A DNA stretch of 28,076 nucleotides from Kiritimatiellia bacterium (lineage in GTDB: Bacteria > Verrucomicrobiota > Kiritimatiellia > SLAD01): the NCBI GenBank assembly GCA_007128275.1, contig SKXR01000074.1:1-28076 (forward strand), given 5' to 3'. The notes below the pieces were generated by a model. That model was not told the DNA's origin. It saw only the letters and a program-made list of their open reading frames with translations, and searched no databases. This document shows, one piece after another, positions 7,002-14,910 of the stretch. Each line of letters begins with the position of its first letter. Within the stretch, counting starts at the first letter, position 1. Position numbers and translations under genes: made by a program.

Positions 7002-7754
7002 TCATGCGCCGGCGGTCCGGCGATCGAGATAGTAGCAGGCTTGTTTCTGGATGGCTTGCGGCAGGAGCGCGTCCGGCGGTTCCTGCAAGACTTCTCCGAG
7101 CGTGTCGGCGGTACAGATCAGTACGCCGGATGCACCGGTCCTGCCGTCCGGCACCTGGCCTTGTGCAAAACAAAGCACGGGCTGGACTTCCAGATTCCGG
7201 TGAACCTGTTCCCGCAATTCCTTGCGCAAGATGCCCGTCGCCTCCTTCACCTGGTCGAGCGGCGGGCGGTCCGGCTCCTTGCCATCGTAGAGCACGCGTC
7301 CGTTACGCATCGTGATCCGGCCGTTCCAGCTTTTCGTTTCGATGAGGAATATTCCGGTCGGACCCACAACGACATGGTCGTAGTCGCCTCCGAACCGGCT
7401 TTCGGAGGAAGCGATACCGTGATAGACGCGGAACGTCGCGGGCAGGAATGACAACGCGCGGGCCACCCATTCCTCGCCGCGCGCGCCTTTGAGGAACGAT
7501 TCCAAGCGTTGCCGCCCGAGGGTGACCGACCAAGCCAAGACGCCAGCCAGAGCCAGGAACCCCGCACCGATAGCCGTTGTTCCCATGGGCGGAAAGGGCC
7601 ATGCCGCACGGACCAGATAGCCCGCCGTGAAGGCGAGGAAGAGGAACGGCCAGAGCACGCGCATCAAGCCCGCAATACGGGGCGTTTCACCCGGGCTGCC
7701 GGCCACGCGGGCAAACTGATCAGGGGACACGGGACCTTCGCGGGGAGCACTCAC
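7002..7754 (-). CDS. NERD-domain membrane protein
   Basis: A 250-residue protein. Two hydrophobic segments (about 33-52 and 58-78) are followed by a NERD domain (about 86-200): KGARGEEWVARAL, FRVYHGI, then GGDYDHVVVGPTGIFLIETKSW. Asp124/Asp126 and the Glu139-x-Lys141 pair match the nuclease-related (PD-(D/E)xK-like) core of the family (PF08378). Biochemical function is not established; a DNA- or RNA-processing role is the family guess. It uses a GTG start at 7754, 8 bp after the STAS gene stop with no visible Shine-Dalgarno, so it is probably translated with the STAS gene. Confidence 0.82.
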   Translation of the reverse strand: MSAPREGPVSPDQFARVAGSPGETPRIAGLMRVLWPFLFLAFTAGYLVRAAWPFPPMGTTAIGAGFLALAGVLAWSVTLGRQRLESFLKGARGEEWVARALSFLPATFRVYHGIASSESRFGGDYDHVVVGPTGIFLIETKSWNGRITMRNGRVLYDGKEPDRPPLDQVKEATGILRKELREQVHRNLEVQPVLCFAQGQVPDGRTGASGVLICTADTLGEVLQEPPDALLPQAIQKQACYYLDRRTAGA

Positions 7755-7762
7755 AATACACG

Positions 7763-8143
7763 TTACGCTTCAGGGGCGCCGTTGTCTTCCGGCAGGAACG
7801 ACGCCAGCGCTTCTTCTCGGGTTTCATAAATGCGCAGTCGTTTGCCCAGCCCCAACAATTCGAGCGTCTTGAGTATGCGGGAGCTCAAGCCGAAAAGTGC
7901 GATGTTGCCCATTTGGATCATGACCTGACGGTGAAGGCTGGCCAACAGGCCGATGCCCTTGCTGTTGATATAGGAAAGCTGCCGGCAATCAATCGCCAGC
8001 CGTGGCGCGGTCTCGGTGCGGCACAGGCGATCGAGCGCCTGCTTGTATTGGTCGAACGTGGCGGAATCCACCGGGCCCACCAAGGTCACCACGGTCACCC
8101 CGTCCACGGTCTCCGTATAAATATCCAATTCCGCTCGGGCCAT
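7763..8143 (-). CDS. STAS-domain protein (anti-sigma factor antagonist type)
   Basis: A 126-residue single-domain STAS protein resembling SpoIIAA/RsbV. The sequence LAIDCRQLSYINSKGIGLL carries the conserved phospho-acceptor position, here Ser61, with Lys after it instead of the more common Ser or Ala. The final third has the usual FGLSSRILKTLELLG helix. Such proteins switch partner proteins through phosphorylation of that serine by an HPK-like anti-sigma kinase and dephosphorylation by a PP2C phosphatase; neither partner is in the window. I chose the ATG at 8143, which has AAAGGGA upstream, over a longer form from 8191. It is followed 8 bp later by the NERD gene. Confidence 0.87.
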   Translation of the reverse strand: MARAELDIYTETVDGVTVVTLVGPVDSATFDQYKQALDRLCRTETAPRLAIDCRQLSYINSKGIGLLASLHRQVMIQMGNIALFGLSSRILKTLELLGLGKRLRIYETREEALASFLPEDNGAPEA

Positions 8144-8398
8144 GTTATCCCTTTCATGCGACCAGACCATGTCATCCACCGGCCGTGCCATGCGGAGAAT
8201 TCCGACACCAGAACTTTTTTTACCGCATTTACGTATGCGCGGTCCAGTGCTTTCTTTTGCGTTTATCTTGCGACGCCGGGGACCGTCACTGCCGCTGACG
8301 GGGAGACGAGGCCTTTGCGAAAAGCCCTAAACGGAGGGAGCCCATCGCGTGTATTATTATCTGTTCATGGGACACAGCCACAGGATGCGGCGTCTGAG

Positions 8399-8869
8399 AT
8401 GAATACTACGCGATCGCAACAAATTACCGGCCCGCAAACCGAAATCGCGGATACGGACATCATTTTTGAATGCCCGCATTGCGCCAAGAGCATGGCGATT
8501 GATCGACGCGGCGGCGGACTGATGATCTCCTGTCCCGATTGCGGCACGCGCATTCGGGTCCCCGAACCGGAGCCGCTGGAGCTCGCCCCCGAATCAACCG
8601 TGAATGAGTTGATCGCATCAACCGACCCGCACGTGCGCAATCTCGCCCAATCGCTTGATCATTCCCGCGAAAAGGTTCAGCAGTTGATGGCGCGTCTCGA
8701 GGAGGCGCGCAAGCGGCGCGGAGCACTTGAAAAGCTCCGGATCAGCGACGCGGGCCGACTCGGGAAGATCAGCGAGGAAATCGCCGTCATCCAATCGTCC
8801 ATCGATCGCATAGCCGGCCTGCTTCAGGACGCCATGGCCGACCATGCCGATGACGGGAGCGAGTGGTAA
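8399..8869 (+). CDS. Zinc-ribbon / coiled-coil protein
   Basis: A 156-residue soluble protein. Two CPxC knuckles (FECPHCAKS about residue 24-32 and ISCPDCGTR about 44-52) form a zinc ribbon. An acidic linker rich in Pro and Glu follows, and then a long helical coiled-coil region from about residue 70 to 145 (KVQQLMARLEEARKRRGALE and similar). No catalytic motif is seen; it may be an adaptor or nucleic-acid/protein binding factor. The ATG at 8399 is the first start that gives a normal N-terminus; an upstream open frame exists but overlaps the STAS gene antisense and looks non-coding. The ribosome-binding site is weak. Confidence 0.75.
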   Translation: MNTTRSQQITGPQTEIADTDIIFECPHCAKSMAIDRRGGGLMISCPDCGTRIRVPEPEPLELAPESTVNELIASTDPHVRNLAQSLDHSREKVQQLMARLEEARKRRGALEKLRISDAGRLGKISEEIAVIQSSIDRIAGLLQDAMADHADDGSEW

Positions 8870-8874
8870 AGTTC

Positions 8875-9522
8875 CTACAACCCGAAGAAACTCAATGCCA
8901 GCCAATCGTCGAGGCTGTCCTCGTGTTCCTGCAAGAGCGCGCGGTTATGCCGTAAGGCCTCCAGATTTTCTGTGGCGTCCGGCGTTTTAGGCGCCCACAT
9001 GGCAGAGGGATCTTCGGCCAGCGCTTCGAGGTTCCATGCAAATGCGCCATATCCCAGCGCCATCAAGGTTTGCTGCCGCACCCAATAGTATTCGTCCAGC
9101 GAATAACCCGCCTGGTTCAGCGCATGGACCTGCGCCCTCTTGGCGTCCACGACCAGCGAGATCACATCCGCCCACGCGCTCAACAGTTCCCGGATATTCG
9201 CATCCCGCCCCGTCTCATCCAGGTCTCGAGAAAGCTGATCGTATTTGGTCTCTAATTGACGAAAGCGAGCGCCCAGCTCATTACGAATGGATTGCTGAAT
9301 GCGAGTATACTGCTCCACTTGTGCCGCCGTCATACGGCCGTCCGCCGGCGGGCGATAGGCAGACTGGTCCCGGATCTGTTCATTGAGGGCGGGGATTTCC
9401 GCCAATTCGGCGTATCCCTCAAAGTACTTCTTGCCCGCCGAGTACAGGAAATAGCTGCCCACACCCAATGCGAGCATCATCACGCCCGCAACCACTCCGC
9501 ATCCAATTGCCACTTTCTTCAT
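8875..9522 (-). CDS. Membrane-anchored protein of unknown function, coupled to mvaD
   Basis: A 215-residue protein with one N-terminal membrane anchor or uncleaved signal (VAIGCGVVAGVMMLALGVGSY) and a helical, probably periplasmic, body. The body has coiled-coil potential about residues 75-105 (RNELGARFRQLETKYDQLSR) and a characteristic GYSLDEYYWVRQQTLMALGY segment near residue 140-160. I do not recognise a named domain. Its ATG overlaps the mvaD stop (ATGA), so it is translationally coupled to the mevalonate cluster. Whether it has any part in isoprenoid synthesis is unknown; simple operon hitch-hiking is equally possible. Confidence 0.75.
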   Translation of the reverse strand: MKKVAIGCGVVAGVMMLALGVGSYFLYSAGKKYFEGYAELAEIPALNEQIRDQSAYRPPADGRMTAAQVEQYTRIQQSIRNELGARFRQLETKYDQLSRDLDETGRDANIRELLSAWADVISLVVDAKRAQVHALNQAGYSLDEYYWVRQQTLMALGYGAFAWNLEALAEDPSAMWAPKTPDATENLEALRHNRALLQEHEDSLDDWLALSFFGL

Positions 9523-10517
9523 GCTGACCCCTTTCTGTTTGTTTCCACCAACTGCAGACCCTCGAATCGTTCCGTTACCCTGGAGCGATCTTCATCGAGA
9601 AAGAGGAGCTTGACGTTCGGCCCTGCGTCCATCGTGCAATAGACGGGCACGCCCTCTTTGCGCGCCGCCCAGACGGCCTGTAAGGTCTGCACGCTTTCCG
9701 GCAACCAATACAATATCGGCGGCCAACCGGAAAGCATGGTCGCGTGCATGGTTAACGCGTTCGATTCCGCGGCCCGTCCTAATCGTTCAACGTCTTTATC
9801 GCGCAGGGCCCCGCGAATTTCCACAAGATCACCCGCCACCTTTTCCGGCCAAGCCGCGTAGAGGGCGCCGGTGTCCCGCGTGTTCTTCATGGCATCGCGC
9901 GACCCCACGGGCTTTTCCGCCGACGACAACGCCAACAATCCCAAGCGGAGTTCCGGCCACGACACATCCAAGCGCTCCGCATAACTGTCCATCCCGTCGT
10001 CCCGCGCGCCGGCGTGCCACTCGACAAAGCCGTCGAACACGGATCGGGACGCGCTGCCGCTGCCAAGCCGCGCGAGGATAGACAACGCTTTCCGGTCCAG
10101 CTCCCATCCGTACAATTCATTGAGGGCAAGCACCAGCGCCGCGAAACCGGATGCGGACGACGCCAACCCGGCGGCCACCGGCACGGTGCTTACGGTGTGC
10201 ACATCGTACCCATGCCCCGATCGATACAAATCAAGATACGCCGTCAAACGACGCACAAACGGAGACTCCCCGGACAAGGCCTCGCCATTCAGCCACACGC
10301 GATCCGCCGGTCCGTCGCACGGCGCAATCTCCGTGGTTGCCCCCAAGGCGCCGAGCGACAAGGACAGGCTGGAAGTCATCGGCAGGTTGAGTTCATCGTC
10401 GCGCTTGCCCCAGTACTTGCAGAGCGCGATATTCGCCGGCGCGAAGGCCGTTCCCGAGGCGCCGGGCGCGCGGCGGCGACCGTCCAATAGTTCTTCCACG
10501 ACATCAGATTTCTTCAA
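9519..10517 (-). CDS. mvaD: Diphosphomevalonate decarboxylase
   Basis: Converts mevalonate diphosphate to isopentenyl diphosphate with ATP. It is 332 residues, a usual length. Key motifs are KYWGKRDDELNLPMTSSLS (34-52), the ATP-loop GLASSASGFAAL (117-128), GSGSASRS (152-159) and TMDAGPNVK, with the catalytic Asp297. All match true diphosphomevalonate decarboxylases rather than kinases. I place the start at TTG 10517, which has GGAAGGAG about 7 bases upstream and falls inside the last codons of the GHMP kinase gene (14-bp overlap); the next in-frame ATG upstream would lie deep in that gene. The stop overlaps the start of the next gene, so the three genes are tightly coupled. Confidence 0.94.
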   Translation of the reverse strand: MKKSDVVEELLDGRRRAPGASGTAFAPANIALCKYWGKRDDELNLPMTSSLSLSLGALGATTEIAPCDGPADRVWLNGEALSGESPFVRRLTAYLDLYRSGHGYDVHTVSTVPVAAGLASSASGFAALVLALNELYGWELDRKALSILARLGSGSASRSVFDGFVEWHAGARDDGMDSYAERLDVSWPELRLGLLALSSAEKPVGSRDAMKNTRDTGALYAAWPEKVAGDLVEIRGALRDKDVERLGRAAESNALTMHATMLSGWPPILYWLPESVQTLQAVWAARKEGVPVYCTMDAGPNVKLLFLDEDRSRVTERFEGLQLVETNRKGSA

Positions 10518-11442
10518 CGCGCACTCCTTCCGTCGCCATGCGACACGGGATACGTTCATAGGGCAGATCCCATTCGCTGATCGAACCCAAACCGACCACG
10601 CAATCGCCCAATCCCGACCCCGAGATCTTTGCGCCCAGTATATCCGGTTGTTCGCGCAACGCCACGACGATCCGTTCCAGCGTATCGTCATTGACGCCGA
10701 GCGCATCCATCAGTGCATGGGAGGCGTCCATCAGCTGGCCGACCTCCGCCCACTGATCCCTGCAGATGGCATCCACGGCCGACCGCACGCATTCATCCAT
10801 TTCAAAGAAGAACCCTTCGTACAAGCCGGGTCGCTTGAGCCGTTCGGACTCCACCCGGGCGATCACTTCCGGCGTGGGCGTCTTGTACCCGGAATAGACC
10901 ACGGTAACCGGGTGTACCGCCTTAAGCATTTCGATCTTACGCGGTGCTTCGCGATACTCCACCAGTCCGCCAAACACGCTCGCGGCCGCGTCCGCGCCCG
11001 ACCCGCGTCCCTGCACCGTGCGGATCACGTCAACGGCGCGGCGATGCAATGCGTGCGGTTCTAACGGTCGGCCCAACCACTCGTCCAAGACGGCGAGTGT
11101 GGCTACGGTGATTGCGGCGGACGAGCCGAACCCGATGGTCGAGCGGAAATCGGATTCCACGGAGAGATCAAAGCCGGCGGGGAAGACGGCGTCATAGCGC
11201 CGCAGGGCCGTCCAGATGAATTCAAAGGGTGCGCGCGACTCAAGCGTATCCAGCGATGCCTGATCTTCACCGAGAGCGGAGACGATCCGCACGATGCGAT
11301 CCGGCCGCGGAGAAAGGGTGATACGCATGAGGCGATCCACGGCGCACACCAATGCACGTTTCCCGTGCAACACGGCATGCTCGCCCATCAGCATGAGGCT
11401 GCCGGGCGCCGTGGCGCGCCATCGCTTTGTGTGTGCGCTCAT
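10504..11442 (-). CDS. GHMP kinase, mevalonate or phosphomevalonate kinase
   Basis: A 312-residue GHMP-fold kinase. It has an N-terminal APGSLMLMGEHAVLHGKRAL block, the ATP-binding loop TIGFGSSAAITVATLA (about 102-117), GRGSGADAAASVFGG (145-159, with Asp151 near the active site) and a C-terminal AKISGSGLGDC motif 3. The N-terminal GEHAV is typical of mevalonate kinases, while the GSGADAAAS loop recalls phosphomevalonate kinases. Since a second mevalonate-kinase-like gene lies at 18007, I expect one of the two to phosphorylate mevalonate and the other phosphomevalonate; I cannot assign them from sequence alone. It is first gene of the coupled kinase-mvaD-unknown operon, with a TATAAT right upstream. 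Confidence 0.88.
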   Translation of the reverse strand: MSAHTKRWRATAPGSLMLMGEHAVLHGKRALVCAVDRLMRITLSPRPDRIVRIVSALGEDQASLDTLESRAPFEFIWTALRRYDAVFPAGFDLSVESDFRSTIGFGSSAAITVATLAVLDEWLGRPLEPHALHRRAVDVIRTVQGRGSGADAAASVFGGLVEYREAPRKIEMLKAVHPVTVVYSGYKTPTPEVIARVESERLKRPGLYEGFFFEMDECVRSAVDAICRDQWAEVGQLMDASHALMDALGVNDDTLERIVVALREQPDILGAKISGSGLGDCVVGLGSISEWDLPYERIPCRMATEGVRVEEI

Positions 11443-11448
11443 GGGGCT

Positions 11449-11454
11449 ATTATA
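11449..11454 (-). promoter_or_regulatory. Consensus -10 box, probably leaderless start of the mevalonate operon
   Basis: A perfect TATAAT on the - strand ends 6 bases before the kinase ATG (11442). A transcript starting 7 bases downstream of it would begin at the A of the ATG. There is no Shine-Dalgarno between them. A matching -35 is poor, so this is suggestive only. Confidence 0.45.
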
Positions 11455-11903
11455 TGGCGCGAACGGACAAGAGGGTCGAATCTATTCTGAGGGAGGTAAG
11501 CATTGCCGATTGCCGATTGGTTGGTGGGAATAAAATCCTGTTACTCGTGCTGTCTAGCCCGCCTTTCTCCTCGTCTATGGGTTCCATTTTCGTATCTCGC
11601 GAGCCCTCACGACCCTGTGTCGCGGGAACGCAAGGCTGCTTCTGCCCCCCTGCGCAACGAGCGAAAGATGAGCCCGCCCGAAGCAAGCACGGAATATTTC
11701 CTCTACTTGCTAAAACGGGCTCTCTTTATTGCTTCACATTGTTGTTGACTCAACGTTCGACTCCCACGACACAAGGTCGTGGGGCGTCTTGGCGAGAAAT
11801 GCGGGCTGGGGAATATGCACGCAGAGGGCGGCGCAGAGCACCGCCCTACGTAGTCCGAGGGGGTCGGCACACACGCCCACCGGCGAAGATCCCCAGCAAG
11901 AAA

Positions 11904-11932
11904 GCGCCCCGCCGGGCGGACCGGCGGGGCGC
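11904..11932 (-). terminator. Rho-independent terminator of the large secreted repeat protein
   Basis: GCGCCCCGCCG (11904-11914) and CGGCGGGGCGC (11922-11932) form a perfect 11-bp stem with a 7-base loop. On the - strand it is followed by TTTCTTGC. It lies 30 bp past the stop at 11962. Confidence 0.75.
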
Positions 11933-11961
11933 TATAGGAGCGTTGCAATCCGGGATTCCGA

Positions 11962-14739
11962 TCAGTCTTCGATCAACCAGATACGGATGAGCCGACCATC
12001 CACAACTTCTGTCAGGATGGTAACCTCTCCGCCAACAATCTCGTAGTCCACGTCTTCCACAAGATCCTCCCAGTTGAAGCCGTCACCCACGATTTCGAGC
12101 GACGCGCCTTGAACCAAGGACAGGGAATACCCGTCCGGCACCTGGAAGCTGATATTTCCGGTACCCGCATCGAAGACAATGCTGTCGATTCCGGGCCCGA
12201 CGGGTTCCGGCACGCCCGGTGTGACATCCAGCTTGTTGAAGAAGATGTCATTGCCGCCCCCACCGCCGCCGGCCGCACTGAAGAAGCGAATCGCACCCAG
12301 CATCTCTCCGATGATCGTACCGGACGCATTCGGGCTGCTTGGATGAATGCCGGTCACGGCCCAATCCAGATCCGCGCCGTTCTGGGTGAACGTAAAGGTC
12401 AAGACCTCGCCGAACTCCCGCTCATCATCCCATTGCGTAGGCGCATTGGTTTCTCCATTGAAGTCATACCCGGCTCCGCTAATGGACAAGTACGCAAACT
12501 CGTCGAGTCCCGCGTCGTGCAAGGTCACCCCGCGTGCCCCGTCATCGTTCCGGAACGAATATTCGAACGTCAACACCGCGCCGTCGCCCCAAACCCCGTC
12601 CTCGATCGGACGGATGGCCGCCGTGGCGTTGGCCGCATCCCCGTTCCACATGCCGAACGCGCGCCCCGCCGTGTCGATGTCGGTCGTACGCACGCCACCT
12701 TCCGTGGACGAGCCGAGGAAGAAGCCCCCGTCGCCTTCCACCAGAATCCACGGATCAAAATGCGTGCCACCGTTGGAGCCGTCGATCCACGGGAAGGTCA
12801 CATCGTCGTAATTGGACGCGTCATCCGAGTACGGACTCGGCGGAGGCGGTTCCGTCACCGTGACGGCGAACGGAGCGCTCTCGGCGTCGAAGTTCGACGC
12901 GATCAGCGCGGTTTGTCCGGCGGCGACCGCCACGGCGTCAAACGTCACCGTGTTCTCCTCCGAATCGAAAGTCACATTGGCGGGCACCGTCATCGCCGCC
13001 GTATTCGTGCTCTGCAACTCGACGAAATCGGCCACGTCACCGATGCGCGTGACGGTGTACGTATTCGTGGTGCCTTCGACAACCGAAGTCGGCCCCGAGA
13101 TGAAGAGGTTCGGATCGGTGCTTTCGGTGACTTCAAGTCTATTGAAGTGAAAGCGTGCACCCTCGCCCGCTTCATTATTATAGAAATTGAATCCTGTCAA
13201 CGCGGCCGAAACAATCGAACCAGTGATATCCGCAATATTGGCGTCCTGATCGCTGGAGAGGCTGTACTCAAAGCCCGACGCGGTTGCGGTAATGACTACG
13301 TCAATCAAAACGCCTTCATCACGCGGCGGCCATAAGGTTATGGGAATGTTGTTATCCCCGGTCCAATCGTAACCGCTTGTGGATATATTCAGGTTAAAGA
13401 CCTGCCCGTCGGACGAGAACAAATCAAATCCGCGATTGTTGCCATCCCACTGGAAGGACATGGAAAACGTGAAGACATCCCCGGGGATCAGGGCGGTCTC
13501 AAAATTGCGGCTCGCCGTCTGATAGGCACCGTCCGGTCCTCCCAACAGGGCAAATGAGACCCCGTTGGTATTCAGATCCGCGGCGTTGTTGGCGCCGTTA
13601 AACGTCGCGTCGCCGATCAAGTGAGCTCCACCCTCATCACCAAGAGACCACGCGGTGAATCCATTTCCGCCGTTGCTGCCATCGGTCCAACCCAACGGAT
13701 AGAACGTGGCGTCGTCATAAATACCTTCGGGCGGCTCCGGCATATCGAACGCCGTGACGGTAAACACTTCGCTGGTCGCGATGTTGCCGAGCGCCTGCAA
13801 ATCGGCTGAGCCCTCGTCCAATCCCACGATTTCGAAGGTGACCGTGGGCGCCTCAGGATCGAATTCCACGGTTGCCGGCGCGCTGATGGCGGCAGGATTC
13901 GAATTGTCGATCGTGATTGCGTCGCCCACGCCGGCGCTTCGATGAACTGTCAGCGTATTGGTTTGACCCAGCAAGATGCTGTCGGGACCCGTAATCATGA
14001 GGGCGTCGGGATCCGGTCCTTCATAGATCACCAAGTTGTTGTAGTAGGGTTGACGCTCATCCGCGGGGGTCATGGCACCGGTGAAGAGGGCAAAGGAATC
14101 CGGCGCGGCGGAGACCGTGATGTTGGTGCTATACACCACCGGAGGCGTTCCGTCCCGTCCGGTGGATGTCACCTGGAGCGTGGTGGCGTCAATCATCCGG
14201 ACCCGCCACGTCATGGGGCCGGTGCCGAATTCGATTTCGGTGTCAACAAATCCCGCACCGTGATCGATTTCGACCAGGCCGGGGAAGCCGTTCATGCTGA
14301 CTTCCAGGAGTTGCGTACCGGCGGGGCCGCCATCGTAGATACGAAACCCCTTCCGGTTCAAGGTATCCGTGTCCCAGTTCACCGCCCACTGGAGACTGAA
14401 TACCTGGTTTGTTTCGAGTGCGACATCAAAGTCGCGGCTGATCAAAACGGATGCGCCACTTTCGGCGGGATTGGCATACAGGCCGAAGGCTTCCGGACCA
14501 AACCCGCTCACACCGGCAAAGGCCGGATCACCGACGAACGCGCCGGCAAAACCGGTACCTTCATCCACGTCAAAATTCCAAGGCCCGAATCCGGTGCCGC
14601 CGTTGGACAGATCAACCCACGGATCGAGCTCATCATAGTTTCCGGCGTTATCTTCCGCGATGATGGTCTGCGCCCAAGCGGCTCCCGCGAACGCGGCACA
14701 TACAAATGCCAATAACCAAATACGTATTAATCTAAACAT
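11962..14739 (-). CDS. Large secreted protein with three repeated beta-rich domains
   Basis: A 925-residue exported protein with a signal peptide (residues 1-23, ending AAWA). Three copies of a module of about 200 residues begin near 34, 341 and 640, each opening with an aromatic/acidic lead and the motif DxSNGGxxFxxW (43-54, 353-364, 653-664). Two Ig-like or Calx-beta-like linkers (about 245-330 and 545-630) share the pattern GP-(E/D)-S-NTxTVxR and VxFDxExxTVTF. A final module (about 848-925) ends DGRLIRIWLIED and resembles C-terminal domains of other secreted PVC proteins. Composition is acidic, Gly/Asn/Asp-rich and cysteine-poor, fitting an outer-surface or extracellular adhesive or carbohydrate-binding role; no catalytic motif is seen. 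AGGAG lies 10 bases before the ATG. Confidence 0.85.
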   Translation of the reverse strand: MFRLIRIWLLAFVCAAFAGAAWAQTIIAEDNAGNYDELDPWVDLSNGGTGFGPWNFDVDEGTGFAGAFVGDPAFAGVSGFGPEAFGLYANPAESGASVLISRDFDVALETNQVFSLQWAVNWDTDTLNRKGFRIYDGGPAGTQLLEVSMNGFPGLVEIDHGAGFVDTEIEFGTGPMTWRVRMIDATTLQVTSTGRDGTPPVVYSTNITVSAAPDSFALFTGAMTPADERQPYYNNLVIYEGPDPDALMITGPDSILLGQTNTLTVHRSAGVGDAITIDNSNPAAISAPATVEFDPEAPTVTFEIVGLDEGSADLQALGNIATSEVFTVTAFDMPEPPEGIYDDATFYPLGWTDGSNGGNGFTAWSLGDEGGAHLIGDATFNGANNAADLNTNGVSFALLGGPDGAYQTASRNFETALIPGDVFTFSMSFQWDGNNRGFDLFSSDGQVFNLNISTSGYDWTGDNNIPITLWPPRDEGVLIDVVITATASGFEYSLSSDQDANIADITGSIVSAALTGFNFYNNEAGEGARFHFNRLEVTESTDPNLFISGPTSVVEGTTNTYTVTRIGDVADFVELQSTNTAAMTVPANVTFDSEENTVTFDAVAVAAGQTALIASNFDAESAPFAVTVTEPPPPSPYSDDASNYDDVTFPWIDGSNGGTHFDPWILVEGDGGFFLGSSTEGGVRTTDIDTAGRAFGMWNGDAANATAAIRPIEDGVWGDGAVLTFEYSFRNDDGARGVTLHDAGLDEFAYLSISGAGYDFNGETNAPTQWDDEREFGEVLTFTFTQNGADLDWAVTGIHPSSPNASGTIIGEMLGAIRFFSAAGGGGGGNDIFFNKLDVTPGVPEPVGPGIDSIVFDAGTGNISFQVPDGYSLSLVQGASLEIVGDGFNWEDLVEDVDYEIVGGEVTILTEVVDGRLIRIWLIED

Positions 14740-14910
14740 GACACCTGACTCCTTGTTTCTTGGATTATCACCAAACCGATTACACTCGTATGACGAACGA
14801 TCCTAATCAGATAAAAACGCTTTAGCAATTCATTTTTTCCATAACCTAGGGCCTCCGAGGGGCATACTCTACGCTCGACCACTGCTGATGCTTGTAATAG
14901 GCTGCCCCGC

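Larger units (their letters stand above)
11443..11961. other. 519-bp intergenic region with hairpins, no supported gene
   Basis: No open frame here has a credible start, composition or family match. The region holds a hairpin CCCACGAC/GTCGTGGG (11763-11783) and another AGGGCGG/CCGCCCT (11825-11847) within a GC-rich phrase that resembles a dispersed repeat. It also holds the terminator at 11904-11932. Base composition is visibly more mixed than in the coding regions. Confidence 0.5.

Noticed and set aside
7913..8398. Upstream extension of the zinc-ribbon gene
   Set aside because: The extension lies antisense to the STAS gene and reads like non-coding sequence; the ATG at 8399 gives a normal protein.
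10120..11064. + strand open frame opposite mvaD and the kinase
   Set aside because: Antisense to clear GHMP enzymes; composition typical of a reverse-strand shadow.
11427..11990. + strand open frame across the 519-bp intergenic region
   Set aside because: Low-quality composition, it begins inside the kinase gene, runs through hairpins and a terminator, and matches no family pattern.
12109..13335. + strand open frame opposite the large secreted protein
   Set aside because: Rich in Arg, His and Gly as expected from the complement of an Asp/Gly-rich coding strand; no start signal.
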